In this document: piece after piece, positions 1-10,000 of the stretch
Numbering within the stretch: position 1 is the first letter of the stretch
Layout: each line of letters starts with the position of its first letter
Source of the DNA: Terriglobia bacterium
Lineage (GTDB): Bacteria; Acidobacteriota; Terriglobia; Bryobacterales; Bryobacteraceae
Assembly: GCA_021324615.1 (NCBI GenBank)
Contig: JAJPIT010000112.1
Span: 1-48,933, forward strand
Length of the DNA stretch: 48,933 nucleotides
Direction of reading: 5' to 3'
Notes under the pieces: model-generated
What the model was told of the DNA's origin: nothing
Database searches by the model: none
What the model saw: only the letters and a program-made list of their open reading frames with translations
Translations under genes and position numbers: made by a program

Positions 1-965
1 GAGAGCTGCGGGCTTTCGCCGCCGAAAGCGCCGGTTAGCGGAAGATCCGGAAAAAACGCGGCCCGCGCCACTCCGATCTGCGCGTTGGCGGCGACGAGCT
101 GCTGTTCTGCGGCCAGAATATCGGGACGGCGTTCCAGCAGCCGCGAAGGCAGCCCCGCTGGAACCGAGGCCGGCAGCGGCTCCTCGGTGATCGCGCGCCC
201 GCGCGGGATCGGGTGCGGATTTTCGCCCATCAGCGTGCTCAGCAGATCCTCCTCGATCGCGATCTGCTGCTCGGTCGCCGGGATGGTTTCCGCCGCGGTC
301 TCCACCAGTTGCTCCGCCTGGCGGACGTCCAGCAGGCTGGCCGCGCCACCGTCCGACAAGGTCTCGGTCAGTTGCAGCGATTCGCGCCGCGACGCCAGCG
401 TCCGCTTGGCAATGTCGAGTTCCAGGTCGAGCTCGCGGAGCTGGAAATAGGCGCCCGCCACATTCGACACCACCGCCAGCAGCACGCCCCGGCGGTTCCA
501 TTCCGCCGCCAGCATCTGCGCGCGCGCCGCTTCGGTGGCGCGGCGGTACTTGCCCCAGAAGTCCGGATCCCAACTGAAGGAGCCCAGCAACTGGAAAAAG
601 GTGAACGCGAACGGCCCCAGCTTTTCGCCGCCATAGGAAACGCTGGAGCCGATCTGCGGCCAGCCTTGCGACCGCGCCAGCCCCACCTGCGCCTGCGCCT
701 GCAAGATCCGCGACGCGGCGATGCGAACGTCATAGTTCTGCGCCAGCGCCGTGCGGATCAGCTTTTGCAGCTCCGGATCCTGGTAGATCTCCACCCACTT
801 CTCATCGCCCAGCGACGGACCAGGCGGCGTCTCCGCCTGATGACGATAGCTTTCCGGAACATTCACCGCCGGGCGCTGATAATCCGGGCCCAGCGTGCAC
901 CCGCCCAGCAGCACGGCCAGCGCGGCGGCCGTAATCCGGCCCGCGCGCGCGATCTCGCCCCTCAT
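1..965 (-). CDS. RND efflux outer-membrane factor (OprM/NodT type), C-terminus off the window
   Basis: Outer-membrane channel of a tripartite RND efflux pump. About 321 codons are visible and the 3' end runs off the left edge. The N-terminus is a lipoprotein signal with the lipobox LLGGC (Cys about residue 23), followed by TLGPDYQRP, the usual start of mature OprM-type proteins. Family motifs seen further on are LPSRLLERRPDI and the following NAQIGVARAAFFP. The ATG (963-965) overlaps the TGA of the upstream permease as ATGA, which implies translational coupling. It is the last of four genes in the operon after tetR, adaptor and permease. The function is well supported; the pump's substrate cannot be told from sequence. 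Confidence 0.93.
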   Translation of the reverse strand, partial: MRGEIARAGRITAAALAVLLGGCTLGPDYQRPAVNVPESYRHQAETPPGPSLGDEKWVEIYQDPELQKLIRTALAQNYDVRIAASRILQAQAQVGLARSQGWPQIGSSVSYGGEKLGPFAFTFFQLLGSFSWDPDFWGKYRRATEAARAQMLAAEWNRRGVLLAVVSNVAGAYFQLRELDLELDIAKRTLASRRESLQLTETLSDGGAASLLDVRQAEQLVETAAETIPATEQQIAIEEDLLSTLMGENPHPIPRGRAITEEPLPASVPAGLPSRLLERRPDILAAEQQLVAANAQIGVARAAFFPDLPLTGAFGGESPQL

Positions 966-3900
966 GCGTGCCCCTTGCCGGTGACCTTGCGCGTCACCCG
1001 TTCCACCACGCCGAACGTCACCGGGATGAGAAAAATCGCGACAACCGACGCCGCCAGCATTCCCCCGATCACCGCCGTGCCCATGATCCGCCGCGACACC
1101 GCGCCCGATCCGCTGGCCACCCACAACGGCACGCATCCTAAAATAAACGCGAACGCCGTCATCAGAATCGGCCGCAGCCGGATGCGCGCGCCGGTGAGCG
1201 CGGCTTCCTCGATGCTCTTTCCCCCTTCGTACTCGTGTTTGGCGAACTCGACGATCAGAATCGCGTTCTTGGCCGACAATCCGATCAGCATCACCAGCCC
1301 GATCTGCGCGTAAACGTCGTTTTCAAAGCCGCGCAGCCACAGGAACAGATAGGCGCCGAAGACCGCGATCGGCGTGCCCAGCAGCACGCTGAAGGGCAGC
1401 GACCAGCTTTCATACTGCGCCGCCAGAATCAGAAAAACGAACAGCAGCGACAGTCCGAAAATCGCCATCGGCGGAACCCCGTGCGAGGCCTGCTGCTCCT
1501 GGTAGGACATGCCGGTGTAGTCGAAGCCCATCTCGCGCGGCATGGTTTGCCTGAAAACTTCCTCCAGCGCCGCCATCGCCTGCGCCGAGCTGTAGCCGGG
1601 CGCGGCCGCCGCGTTGATCTGCGCCGCGTGATATTCGTTGTAGCGCATGGTGAACTCCGGTCCGGTGATCGATCGGATCTCCGCCACCGCGCTCAGCGGA
1701 ACCATCTGGCCGCGATTGTTGGCGACGTAATACTGGCCGATATCCTGCGGCCGCTCCCGGTAATTGCCCTCGGCTTCGACGTACACCTGCCACTGCCGCC
1801 CGAAGCGGTTGAAGTAGTTCACCAGATATCCGCCCATGAACGCGCCCAGCGTCTGATACACGTCGGCCACGTTGATGCCCTGGCGCAACGCCTTGGCCCG
1901 GTCCACGTTCACATACTCCTGCGGCACGTCCGGAAGATAGGTATTGGTCACGCCCACCAGTTCCTTGCGCTTTCGCGCCGCCGCCATGAACTTATTCACG
2001 TTGTCGGTGAGGAATTGCAGATCCCCGCCGGAACGGTCTTCCAAGATATAGGTCACGCCGCCGGAAGTTCCGACGCCGGGAATGGCCGGCGGCGCGAACG
2101 AAAACGCGATCCCATCGGGGATCTTCTGAAGCTCGCGCGCCAGATGGTTGCGGATGGCGTCATACTGTTCTTCCGGCTTGTTGCGCTCCTCCCACGGCTT
2201 CAGCGTGACGAAGAAGAACGCACCGTAAGTGCTCTGCACCCGGCTCAGCAGGCTGAAGCCCAGTACCGACGTGCATCCCTGCACACCGGGGGTGTGCAGA
2301 ACGATATCCTCCACTTTGCGCGCCGCCTCGGAGGTCCGCTGGAGCGAAGCGGCGTCAGGCAATTGCAGCGCCACGAAAACGTAGCCGTAATCCTCCTCCG
2401 GCAGAAACGAGCCCGGCAGTTTTCCCCCCAGTACATAGGCCGCGCCGGCGATCACGGCCAGGAAGAGCAGACTGACCGCGGCTTTCCTCAACAGAACGCC
2501 GGAGAAGCCGACATAGGCGTCTGTGGCGCGCCGGAATCCCCGGTTGAACCAGCCGAAAAACCAGCCCAGCGGTCCTCCTCGTTTCTTCCGCGGCTTGAGC
2601 AGCAGCGCGGCCAGCGCGGGACTGAGCGAGAGCGCATTGAACGCCGAAATCAGCACCGAAATCGCCGTGGTCACCGCGAACTGCTGGTACAACCGCCCGG
2701 TGATTCCGGGAATGAAAACGGTGGGAACAAACACCGCGGTCAGAATCAGCGCGATCGCCACCACCGGGCCGGAAACCTCTGACATGGCCCGCAACGCCGC
2801 GTCGCGCGGCGCCATGCCCTCCTCGATGTGCCGTTCCACCGCTTCCACCACCACGATGGCGTCGTCCACCACCAGCCCGATCGCCAGCACCAGTCCGAAC
2901 AGCGACAAGGTGTTGATCGAAAATCCGAGCATCGGGAAGACGGCGAAAGTTCCGATCAGCGACACCGGAACCGCCAGCAGCGGGATCAGCGTCGCGCGCC
3001 AGCTTTGCAGAAACAGATACACCACCAGCACCACCAGCGCCAGCGCTTCCAGCAGCGTGTAAATGATCTCGCGCATGCCCGCGCTGACCGACGCCGTCGT
3101 ATCCAGGCTCACCGTGTAGGTCAAATCTCGCGGGAAGCGCTCGGCAAGCTGCGCCATCCGTTCCCGCACCGCCTGCGCCACCTGCACTGCGTTCGATCCG
3201 GGAAGCTGATAGACCGGCATCACCGCCGCCGGGCCGCCGTTGTAGCGCGATTCGACGCTGTAGCTCTGCGCGCCCAGCTCAATCCGGGCGACATCCTTCA
3301 GCCGCAGCGTCGAAGCGTCGGGATTGGAGCGCAGAATAATGTCGCCGAACTCTTCCGGCGTGGTCAGACGGCTCTGCGTCCGCACCGTGTAGGTGAACTG
3401 CTGCCCCGGAGGAACCGGCTCGCCGCCGATCTGCCCGGCCGGATTCACGTTGTTCTGCGCCTGAAGCGCGGCAATGATCTGCGGAATCGTCACGCCCAGC
3501 TTGGCCAGCCGGTCCGGCTGCACCCAGATGCGCATCGCATACTGGCCGCCGAACACCTGGGTCCGCGCCACGCCGGGCACCCGCGTCAGCTCGTCCACCA
3601 GATTGATGTAGCCGTAGTTGGCCAGAAAATTATTGTCGTAGGTGCCGTGCGGCGAGCTGAGCGAGATCAGCAGCAGCGGCGAGGACAGCGACTTCAGCAC
3701 CTGTACGCCGGCCGTGTTCACCAGCGCCGGCAACTGCGGCTGCGCCAGCGCAGTGCGCATCTGCGTCAGCACCTGATCGATATTGGGGTCCGTTTTCACG
3801 TCGAAGTCGATGATGATCTGCGTCTGGCCGCTGGCGGAGTTGATCGAGTACATGTAGCTCATGTTGTCCACCCCGCTGATCTGCGCCTCCAGCGGCGTCG

Positions 3901-4084
3901 CCACCGACTCCTCCAACGTGCGCGCGTCCGCGCCGGGATAGTTCGCCATCACCACCACTTCCGGCGGAACAATGTTGGGAAATTGCGCCACCGGAAGCGC
4001 CAGCAGAGAAACCACGCCGATGATCACCATCAGAATGGCGATGACCATGGCCACAATCGGACGATTGATGAAAAATTTCGACAT
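962..4084 (-). CDS. RND multidrug efflux permease, HAE1 family (AcrB/MexB-like)
   Basis: Inner-membrane proton/drug antiporter of 1040 aa, the usual length for AcrB-type proteins. A first membrane helix near the N-terminus is followed by a large periplasmic loop, a central membrane block, a second periplasmic loop and a final membrane block. The proton-relay residues are present: the Asp pair in GLVVDDAIVVVE and the Lys in GLSAKNAILIVEFAK. These mark the HAE1 class rather than the heavy-metal CzcA class. The gene starts 3 bases after the adaptor stop and its own stop overlaps the outer-membrane factor start, so the pump parts are made from one message. TetR control from the first gene of the operon is likely. 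Confidence 0.96.
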   Translation of the reverse strand: MSKFFINRPIVAMVIAILMVIIGVVSLLALPVAQFPNIVPPEVVVMANYPGADARTLEESVATPLEAQISGVDNMSYMYSINSASGQTQIIIDFDVKTDPNIDQVLTQMRTALAQPQLPALVNTAGVQVLKSLSSPLLLISLSSPHGTYDNNFLANYGYINLVDELTRVPGVARTQVFGGQYAMRIWVQPDRLAKLGVTIPQIIAALQAQNNVNPAGQIGGEPVPPGQQFTYTVRTQSRLTTPEEFGDIILRSNPDASTLRLKDVARIELGAQSYSVESRYNGGPAAVMPVYQLPGSNAVQVAQAVRERMAQLAERFPRDLTYTVSLDTTASVSAGMREIIYTLLEALALVVLVVYLFLQSWRATLIPLLAVPVSLIGTFAVFPMLGFSINTLSLFGLVLAIGLVVDDAIVVVEAVERHIEEGMAPRDAALRAMSEVSGPVVAIALILTAVFVPTVFIPGITGRLYQQFAVTTAISVLISAFNALSLSPALAALLLKPRKKRGGPLGWFFGWFNRGFRRATDAYVGFSGVLLRKAAVSLLFLAVIAGAAYVLGGKLPGSFLPEEDYGYVFVALQLPDAASLQRTSEAARKVEDIVLHTPGVQGCTSVLGFSLLSRVQSTYGAFFFVTLKPWEERNKPEEQYDAIRNHLARELQKIPDGIAFSFAPPAIPGVGTSGGVTYILEDRSGGDLQFLTDNVNKFMAAARKRKELVGVTNTYLPDVPQEYVNVDRAKALRQGINVADVYQTLGAFMGGYLVNYFNRFGRQWQVYVEAEGNYRERPQDIGQYYVANNRGQMVPLSAVAEIRSITGPEFTMRYNEYHAAQINAAAAPGYSSAQAMAALEEVFRQTMPREMGFDYTGMSYQEQQASHGVPPMAIFGLSLLFVFLILAAQYESWSLPFSVLLGTPIAVFGAYLFLWLRGFENDVYAQIGLVMLIGLSAKNAILIVEFAKHEYEGGKSIEEAALTGARIRLRPILMTAFAFILGCVPLWVASGSGAVSRRIMGTAVIGGMLAASVVAIFLIPVTFGVVERVTRKVTGKGHA

Positions 4085-4087
4085 GGG

Positions 4088-5305
4088 CTACCGCGCCGCG
4101 GACACCTCAGGCACGGGATGGACCACGGAGCCTTCGCGCACCTTGGCCGTTCCTTCCGACACCACCCGCTCGCCGGGCGCCAGGCCGCTGTTGATGATCC
4201 ACAGCTCGCCTACCCGCTCGCCCGGCTCCACCGTCCGGATCGCGACCTTGTTGTCCGGTCCCACCACCGCCACCTGATAGCGGCCCTGCAGCTCCGCCAC
4301 CGCGCGCTGCGGAACCAGAAGCGCGCCCTTGCGAAAACCGATCAGCGCGCGAATCCGACCGAACTGGCCGGGGCGCAGCACGTTTCCCGGATTGGCGAAC
4401 GCGCCCACCATCCGGATGGTCCCCGTCTGCGGATCCACCTGCCGGTCCGCGAACATCACCCGTCCCTGGCGCGGATAGACGCTGCCGTTGGACAGCGTCA
4501 ACTGGAGCGGCACCGGGCTGTTCCGCCGCAGCAGGTCCGGCGAGCCGCTCTTCAACTTTCCGGAAAGTGCGAGATATTCCTGCTCGCTGATCGGAAAGTA
4601 AACCTTGATTGGATCGACCTGGGAAATGACCGTCAGCACCGTGGACGGGTTCACCAGCGTTCCCACCTGAGTGGCGGCGATGCCCGCGATGCCGTCGATC
4701 AGCGAGCGCACCTTGGTGAATCCCAGGTTAAGCGACGCCGTCTCCACCGCGGCCTGCGCCGCCGTCACCGCCGCCCGGCCGGCCTGGATCGAAGCCTCGG
4801 CCGTCTTCACCAGCGCTTCGGCCTGCGCCCGCGCCTGAACATCGTTGTCCAACTGGCTCTGCGGGATCGCGTGCGCCGCCGCCAGCGGCGTATCGCGCTT
4901 CACGTTGATCTCGGCCAGTCCTAACTGCGCGCGCGCCTGCCCGAGCTGGCCTTCGGCCGCCGCCACCTGCCCCTGCGCCTGCGCCAGCTGGCCCTTGGCC
5001 TGGTCCAGGGCCGCCTGAAACGGCCGCGGATCGATCTCAAACAGAACGTCGTCTTTATGGACCAGCGATCCTTCGCGGTAATCCTGCTTGATCAGATAGC
5101 CGCTCACTTGCGGCTGAAGATTCGCATTGACGTAGCCGTCAAGCGTCGCCACCCAGTCGCCGTAGATCGGCATGTCTTTCTGAATCACGACCGTGACGTT
5201 CACATCGGTCGGCGGCGGAGCCTGCGCCGGCCCGGCCGTCGCCTCGGACTTGCCCGCGCAGCCGGCCAGAACCACCGCCGCGGCCAGGACCACCATCCAC
5301 TTCAT
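4088..5305 (-). CDS. RND efflux periplasmic adaptor (membrane fusion protein, AcrA/MexA-like)
   Basis: Adaptor of 405 aa that bridges the permease and outer-membrane channel. The N-terminus is a lipoprotein signal ending in VLAGCAG (Cys near residue 16). A lipoyl-like half motif lies around GYLIKQDYREGSLVHKDDVL, then comes an Ala/Gln-rich coiled-coil hairpin rich in AQAQGQVAAAEGQ-type heptads, the second lipoyl half and the beta-barrel and membrane-proximal domains (for example TGTIRMVGAFANP and VLRPGQFGRI). The ATG overlaps the TGA of tetR as ATGA. Identity is clear from architecture and position; substrate range is unknown. Confidence 0.95.
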   Translation of the reverse strand: MKWMVVLAAAVVLAGCAGKSEATAGPAQAPPPTDVNVTVVIQKDMPIYGDWVATLDGYVNANLQPQVSGYLIKQDYREGSLVHKDDVLFEIDPRPFQAALDQAKGQLAQAQGQVAAAEGQLGQARAQLGLAEINVKRDTPLAAAHAIPQSQLDNDVQARAQAEALVKTAEASIQAGRAAVTAAQAAVETASLNLGFTKVRSLIDGIAGIAATQVGTLVNPSTVLTVISQVDPIKVYFPISEQEYLALSGKLKSGSPDLLRRNSPVPLQLTLSNGSVYPRQGRVMFADRQVDPQTGTIRMVGAFANPGNVLRPGQFGRIRALIGFRKGALLVPQRAVAELQGRYQVAVVGPDNKVAIRTVEPGERVGELWIINSGLAPGERVVSEGTAKVREGSVVHPVPEVSAAR

Positions 5306-5874
5306 GTTTCCAGCCTCATGATCGACCCCAGATATTCACTCAGCACCGCCCTGAACTCGGCGACAAGCCCGCTCCGCCGCGCGGCCGGCGCCTCAGCGTA
5401 GAGCTGATTGAGCCCCCGTAAAATATGAAGCGTCACCATCGCCACCTGGCCAGCCTTCTCCTTGGACATCCGCGGCCGGCGCTCCCGGACCAGGCGCGCA
5501 AAGCGGTCGCGCAGCCGCACCCGCAGCGCCTCGGAAATCCGCGTGCTATGGGGAGCGTCCAGCAGCGCCACAAACGCCGGATGCGTTTCCACAAACACGA
5601 GATTTAGCGTTATCAGATGATCCACCAGCCTCCGCGGATTCACCGTCTCCAGCTTTTCCTCCAGTTTCCCGCAGGATTCGTCGTATTCCTTCGCATAGCG
5701 GTTTCTCAACGCCGCGGCCAGGGCCGCCTTGTTCGGAAAAAATTGATAAAGAGAGCCGATCGAGGCCCCCGCGCGCCGGGCCACCGCGCTCATCGTCGCC
5801 GCTTCATAGCCGTGTTCGGCCAGCACCGCCTCGGCGGCGTCCAGCAGCTCCGCCACGCGCCGCCGGCCGCGCAA
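5302..5874 (-). CDS. TetR/AcrR-family transcriptional regulator
   Basis: Probable repressor of the efflux operon it heads (190 aa with the start given). The N-terminal helix-turn-helix is typical of TetR proteins: ELLDAAEAVLAEHGYEAATM, then VARRAGASIGSLYQFFPNKAAL. The C-terminal two thirds is the variable ligand-binding domain. The start is uncertain: TTG at 5874 is the only ATG/GTG/TTG codon downstream of the in-frame stop at 5935-5937, has no clear Shine-Dalgarno, and a non-standard ATT near 5922 could give a longer basic N-terminus. The gene overlaps the adaptor start by ATGA. Autoregulation through the 130-base gap shared with the divergent fliM is inferred from family habit. Confidence 0.92.
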   Translation of the reverse strand: MRGRRRVAELLDAAEAVLAEHGYEAATMSAVARRAGASIGSLYQFFPNKAALAAALRNRYAKEYDESCGKLEEKLETVNPRRLVDHLITLNLVFVETHPAFVALLDAPHSTRISEALRVRLRDRFARLVRERRPRMSKEKAGQVAMVTLHILRGLNQLYAEAPAARRSGLVAEFRAVLSEYLGSIMRLET

Positions 5875-6004
5875 CTGCCGCGGGGACTTGGGCCGCCGGT
5901 CCCGGTGCGGGCAGGAGGAAATGCGAGGACACTCTCACATTTTAACAGCCTCGGGTAGGAAAACTCCGGCGTAAGAAATCGCGCCGGCCCGCCGATCAGC
6001 GCCT

Positions 6005-6958
6005 ATGGACAGAGTCCTCAGCCAGCAAGAGATCGATGACGCCTTCCGCCATGCGCACCGGCGCGCGCTCAGCGACGACGGCCGCAGCGAACCCTACGAC
6101 TTCCGCCGCACCGACCGCATCGCCAAGGATCAGCTCCGTACGATTCATCTGCTGCACGAAAACTTCGCCCGCAGTCTCGCCTCCAGCCTCTCGGCCTATC
6201 TGCGCTCCTACGTGGTCGTCAACCTGATCTCGGTTGAGCAGCTTTCCTTCAACGAATTCAAACAATCGCTGCCCTCGCCCACCAGCCTGGTGGCGATGAA
6301 CATGCGCCCGTACGACGGCAGCGCCATTTTGGAGATCAATCCCTCCCTGGTGTTTCCGATCCTGGAGATGCTGCTCGGCGGCAGCGGCAAAGCGCCGACC
6401 AAAATCGATCGCGAGATCACCGATATCGAGCAGAGCGTCATGGAAGGACTGCTGCGCGTGATCCTCAACGATCTGCGCGCCGCCTGGATGGCCGTCGCCG
6501 CCATCGACTTCGGCATCGAGAGCCAGGAAACCGAGCCGCAGCTTCTGCAAATTATGGCGCAGAACGAGGCCGTGGTGGCCATCAGCATCGAGGTGCGCAT
6601 CGGCGAAACCTCGGGCCTGATGAATCTGGGCATCCCCTCGATCATCGTCAAAATGCTGCGCAATAAAATCGACGCGCATCGCACCGTCCGGAAAACGCAG
6701 TCCAGCGGCGACGAGCATCTGCGCGTGCTGCGGCTGGTGCGTCCGGCGCGCCTCCGGCTGGAGGCGCGGCTGGAGGGGCCCAAATTAAGCGTCGCCGAGC
6801 TGCTGCGTCTGGAACCCGGCGACCTGCTGGTATTCGATTTCCCCCTCCACCGGCCCCTGGATCTGACCGTCAACGGCGCCCTGAAATACGACGGAGAAGT
6901 GATCGCGCTGGGGAGAAAGCGCGGCTTTAAAGTAAATCAGCCCGTACCGCGCGACTAG
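6005..6958 (+). CDS. fliM: Flagellar motor switch protein FliM
   Basis: C-ring component that binds CheY-P and sets rotor direction; 317 aa, close to usual FliM length. The N-terminal CheY-binding segment is VLSQQEIDDAF, close to the family LSQxEID motif. The middle domain contains MRPYDGSAILEINPSLVFP and the GGSGK version of the FliG-contacting GGxG loop, then the EQSVMEG region. The C-terminal SpoA domain carries LSVAELLRLEPGDLLVF. No other flagellar gene lies within the window, and the flanking genes (tetR and a TonB receptor) are unrelated, so it is an isolated copy. ATG at 6005 lacks a strong Shine-Dalgarno. Identification is firm; whether the cell is flagellated is not shown here. Confidence 0.94.
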   Translation: MDRVLSQQEIDDAFRHAHRRALSDDGRSEPYDFRRTDRIAKDQLRTIHLLHENFARSLASSLSAYLRSYVVVNLISVEQLSFNEFKQSLPSPTSLVAMNMRPYDGSAILEINPSLVFPILEMLLGGSGKAPTKIDREITDIEQSVMEGLLRVILNDLRAAWMAVAAIDFGIESQETEPQLLQIMAQNEAVVAISIEVRIGETSGLMNLGIPSIIVKMLRNKIDAHRTVRKTQSSGDEHLRVLRLVRPARLRLEARLEGPKLSVAELLRLEPGDLLVFDFPLHRPLDLTVNGALKYDGEVIALGRKRGFKVNQPVPRD

Positions 6959-7021
6959 CCTGCCCTTGCCGGCTCCCCAACGCTATACCGGGCACCCGCG
7001 GATTTCCCGCAAGCCGCCGCA

Positions 7022-7063
7022 TTCCTGTTAGGGGGAACGCGCGCCGTACCCCCTAAGCAGGAA
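7022..7063. terminator. Strong hairpin between convergent fliM and TonB receptor genes
   Basis: The arm at 7022-7035 (TTCCTGTTAGGGGG) pairs with 7049-7063 (CCCCCTAAGCAGGAA) with a single bulged base, giving a 14-bp stem around a 13-base loop. It sits between two convergent stop codons, where a bidirectional transcription terminator is expected. There is no long T run, so Rho-independent termination in the strict sense is uncertain. Confidence 0.65.
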
Positions 7064-7093
7064 CGCCCGGTTTGGTGTCCACCGGCGGTTCCG

Positions 7094-10000
7094 CTAGAAC
7101 GAGAACCGCGCGCCGATGCGGAAGATGCGCGGCGGCAGAATCGTGGTCGGCGACTGGAAGCCTTCATACAGCACCTTCTGGCCGTAGTACGGATTGCCGA
7201 CCACATTCACCACGTAGCTCCGCTGCGTCACCACGCTGCTCTCCGAGTTCGGATTGTTAGAGTTGAACACGTTGAACAGGTCAAAGAACAGGCTCAGCCG
7301 GTAGCGCTCGTGGAAGTGCAGGTCCTTCTGGAAGCGCAGGTCAAATACGTAGAGGTCCGGATTGCGGTAGGCGCCATAAGGCGCCAGCGGAACGTAAACC
7401 GTGCCGATGTTCAACCCCCGCACGGCGTAAGTTTCCAGCAGCGGCGCGCCCTCCTGCATGCGCAACACCGGCGAAATCTTGATCCCCCACGGAGCCATGT
7501 AGGTTCCATCCACGTGTGAGGTCCATTGGCTGTAGCTCTGATGGCTGTTAATCGCCTGATCCGGATTGGTCGGGACACCCAGGTTCGGCGTGCCGGCGCT
7601 CGAAACCGCTCCTTGGCCGCAACTGCTGCAAGAGCCGGTTTCGCCCTGGCCGCCGATGTTGGAAGTGGTGTGCGTCCAGTAGAAACTGCCCACCGCCGTA
7701 AACCTCTGCGACATCCGCTTGTTGATCGTAAATTCGAAGTTGCGGTAAATCGCGTTGTTGCCGTCGGGGCTGGTAATCTCGGTCCGCGCTCCAGGGATGT
7801 TCGCCTTCGGCACATCGTACATGGTGAGGGTGCGTGTGGTGAGAACATTGCCGTGCGAATCCCACGTCGCCGGCACCTGCACCGGAACCGTGAGAGTGAA
7901 CAGATTGGGCGTCAGGCTGGCGTTGATGTACTCCCAGGCGTGATGAAGCTCGCGGAAAATGAATCCGCCTTCGATAGAAAGCGAGTTGCTGATCTGATGC
8001 TGAACCACCACACCCATATCGTCGAAGCGCTCATCCTTGAGATTCGGCGAAACGGTCGCCGCCGTCGCCAGCGACGGAGCGCCAACAATCCCATTGAGCT
8101 GGCTCAAATTAAACGGCGCGTTGGTGGGATTGTTCCAGTTGAAGGTCGCCGTGGCGGACTGCACCGGATTAGTGGCCGCCGCAATGCTCGTCGAAGGATA
8201 GCTGTAGTAGGAGCCATAGCTCAGTTTCAAAATGGTCCGGCCCTTCCCGGTGAGATCGTAGGCCACGCCCAACCGCGGCGCGAAGTCGTGCGGGAAGGTG
8301 GAGACGGTCTTGCTCGGGAAGGCGCCGTTTACCAGTCCGGAAGCGACCGGCAGCGTCACTCCATCGAGCGGCTGGCCGCCGTAGAAGAATCCGCAGAACT
8401 CGCAGTCGGACCGCAGCACGGCGTTGCGGTACCCGGAACTGTAATAATCCCAGCGCACGCCGGCGTTCACCGTCAGCCGCTTGCCGATCTTGAACTGATC
8501 GGTCAGATACAACCCGTGGTGGAGAATTTCGGAAACCTGAATGCGCGGCTGATTGGTGATCTGCACCTGGTACGGAGTGGAGAAATCCGGCAGCCCCGCG
8601 GCGCTGTTGAAAATCTCGGTGACCCCGCCCACCGGCGCGTAGTATTGGTCGTTTTCGATCTCCCGCTCGTAGAGATAGCCAAACCGGATCTGGTGGCTGG
8701 TCCCCAGGAATTTATCGAGGAAGTAGCTGCCGGTCGGCTCGATCTGATAGCGGCGCGGATCGAGGCGAACTTCCGGATAAGCGCCGGCCAGATCGCCCGA
8801 AGCCAGCTCCATCATCCGCGGCGCCAGTTGCCCCACCTTCACCGGCGGCAGCGTCTGAGCGCAGGGACACCCGGGCGTGCCCGGATCCCCCGGAAACGCT
8901 CCGTAGGGAACCTGCGGGAAGTTGTAGCCCCAGGTGCCGACCAGAATGTTGGTGAAGAATTTTGGCGACCACACCGAATTCCACTGCACATTGCCGACCC
9001 AGGCTTCCGCCTTCTGATAATACATCGCGTCTTCGTAGTCGCCCGCCGCAAGGCTCCGCTGCGGCTTCAGGATCGGGTTCCACTGAATGTAATGGGAGAG
9101 CCGCTGATTGGGATTGATGTTGCCCGTCAGCTTGTATGTCGCGTTGCGGTCATAGGCGTAGGAAGGAACCGTTCCCGGATTCTGAATCGGCGCGCCGACC
9201 ACCCCGAACGCGACCGTCTGATCGCGCAGCGAAACGTAAAACCACCACTTGTTCCGGATGATGGGGCCGCCAAAGTCGCCGTTCGGATCGAAATACGTGT
9301 GCAGCCGCTGGCCGTATCCGGCGCCTTGCAGAATCTGCGCCTGGCTGATGTTGTGACCCTGAAAGTTCGGATTCTCGTAGTCGAAATACACGTCGCCGTG
9401 AAACTCGTTCGTTCCGGTCTTGATTACGGCGTTGATCTGGTTGCCCGGAACCGGCATGGATGCGTCGTTATTCGCCGTGCCGACCGTGAACTCCGTAAAG
9501 GAGCCGTAATCGAAATAGAATCCGGCGCCGCTCGTGCCTTCACTGGTGTTGATTCCGTCGATCATGACGCGGTTCTGGCCACCGTAACCGTAGGATTGAT
9601 ACGGCACCTGGTTTCCGACCGCCGAGCCGCCGACGTCCAGCGTCGCGTTGGTCATTCCCGGCGTCAGCCCGATGATCGACCACATGTCGCGGCCGTTGGG
9701 AATCTCGTTTAACTGCTGCAAATTGAATCCGCCCTGCACCGTCACGTTCTGCGTGTCCACCAGCGGCGTCTCGCCGGTGACCGTGATCGTCTGCTGCTGC
9801 GCCGACGGCGTCAGCGTGACGTTGATCGTCGCCGTGAAGCCCAGCGTGACGTTGACTTGATCCCGCACCAGGGTGGCGAAGCCGGGAGCTTCGTAGGTGA
9901 TTTTATAAATCCCGATGGGAACGTCCGGGAAACGATACGTGCCCTGATTGGTCGTGTTAAAAACCTGCTGGCCTTGCAGCGCCGGGCTGGTGATCGTCAC

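Noticed and set aside
213-1313. A plus-strand open frame opposite the outer-membrane factor and permease.
   Set aside because: Arg/Gln/His-rich shadow of well-identified minus-strand genes.
2828-4924. A long plus-strand open frame of nearly 700 codons opposite the RND permease and adaptor.
   Set aside because: It is antisense to two clear genes, has His/Arg-rich composition typical of GC-rich shadow frames, and shows no domain.
6955-7093. A possible small gene between fliM and the TonB receptor.
   Set aside because: Any frame there overlaps the terminator-like hairpin and has no Shine-Dalgarno or recognisable product.
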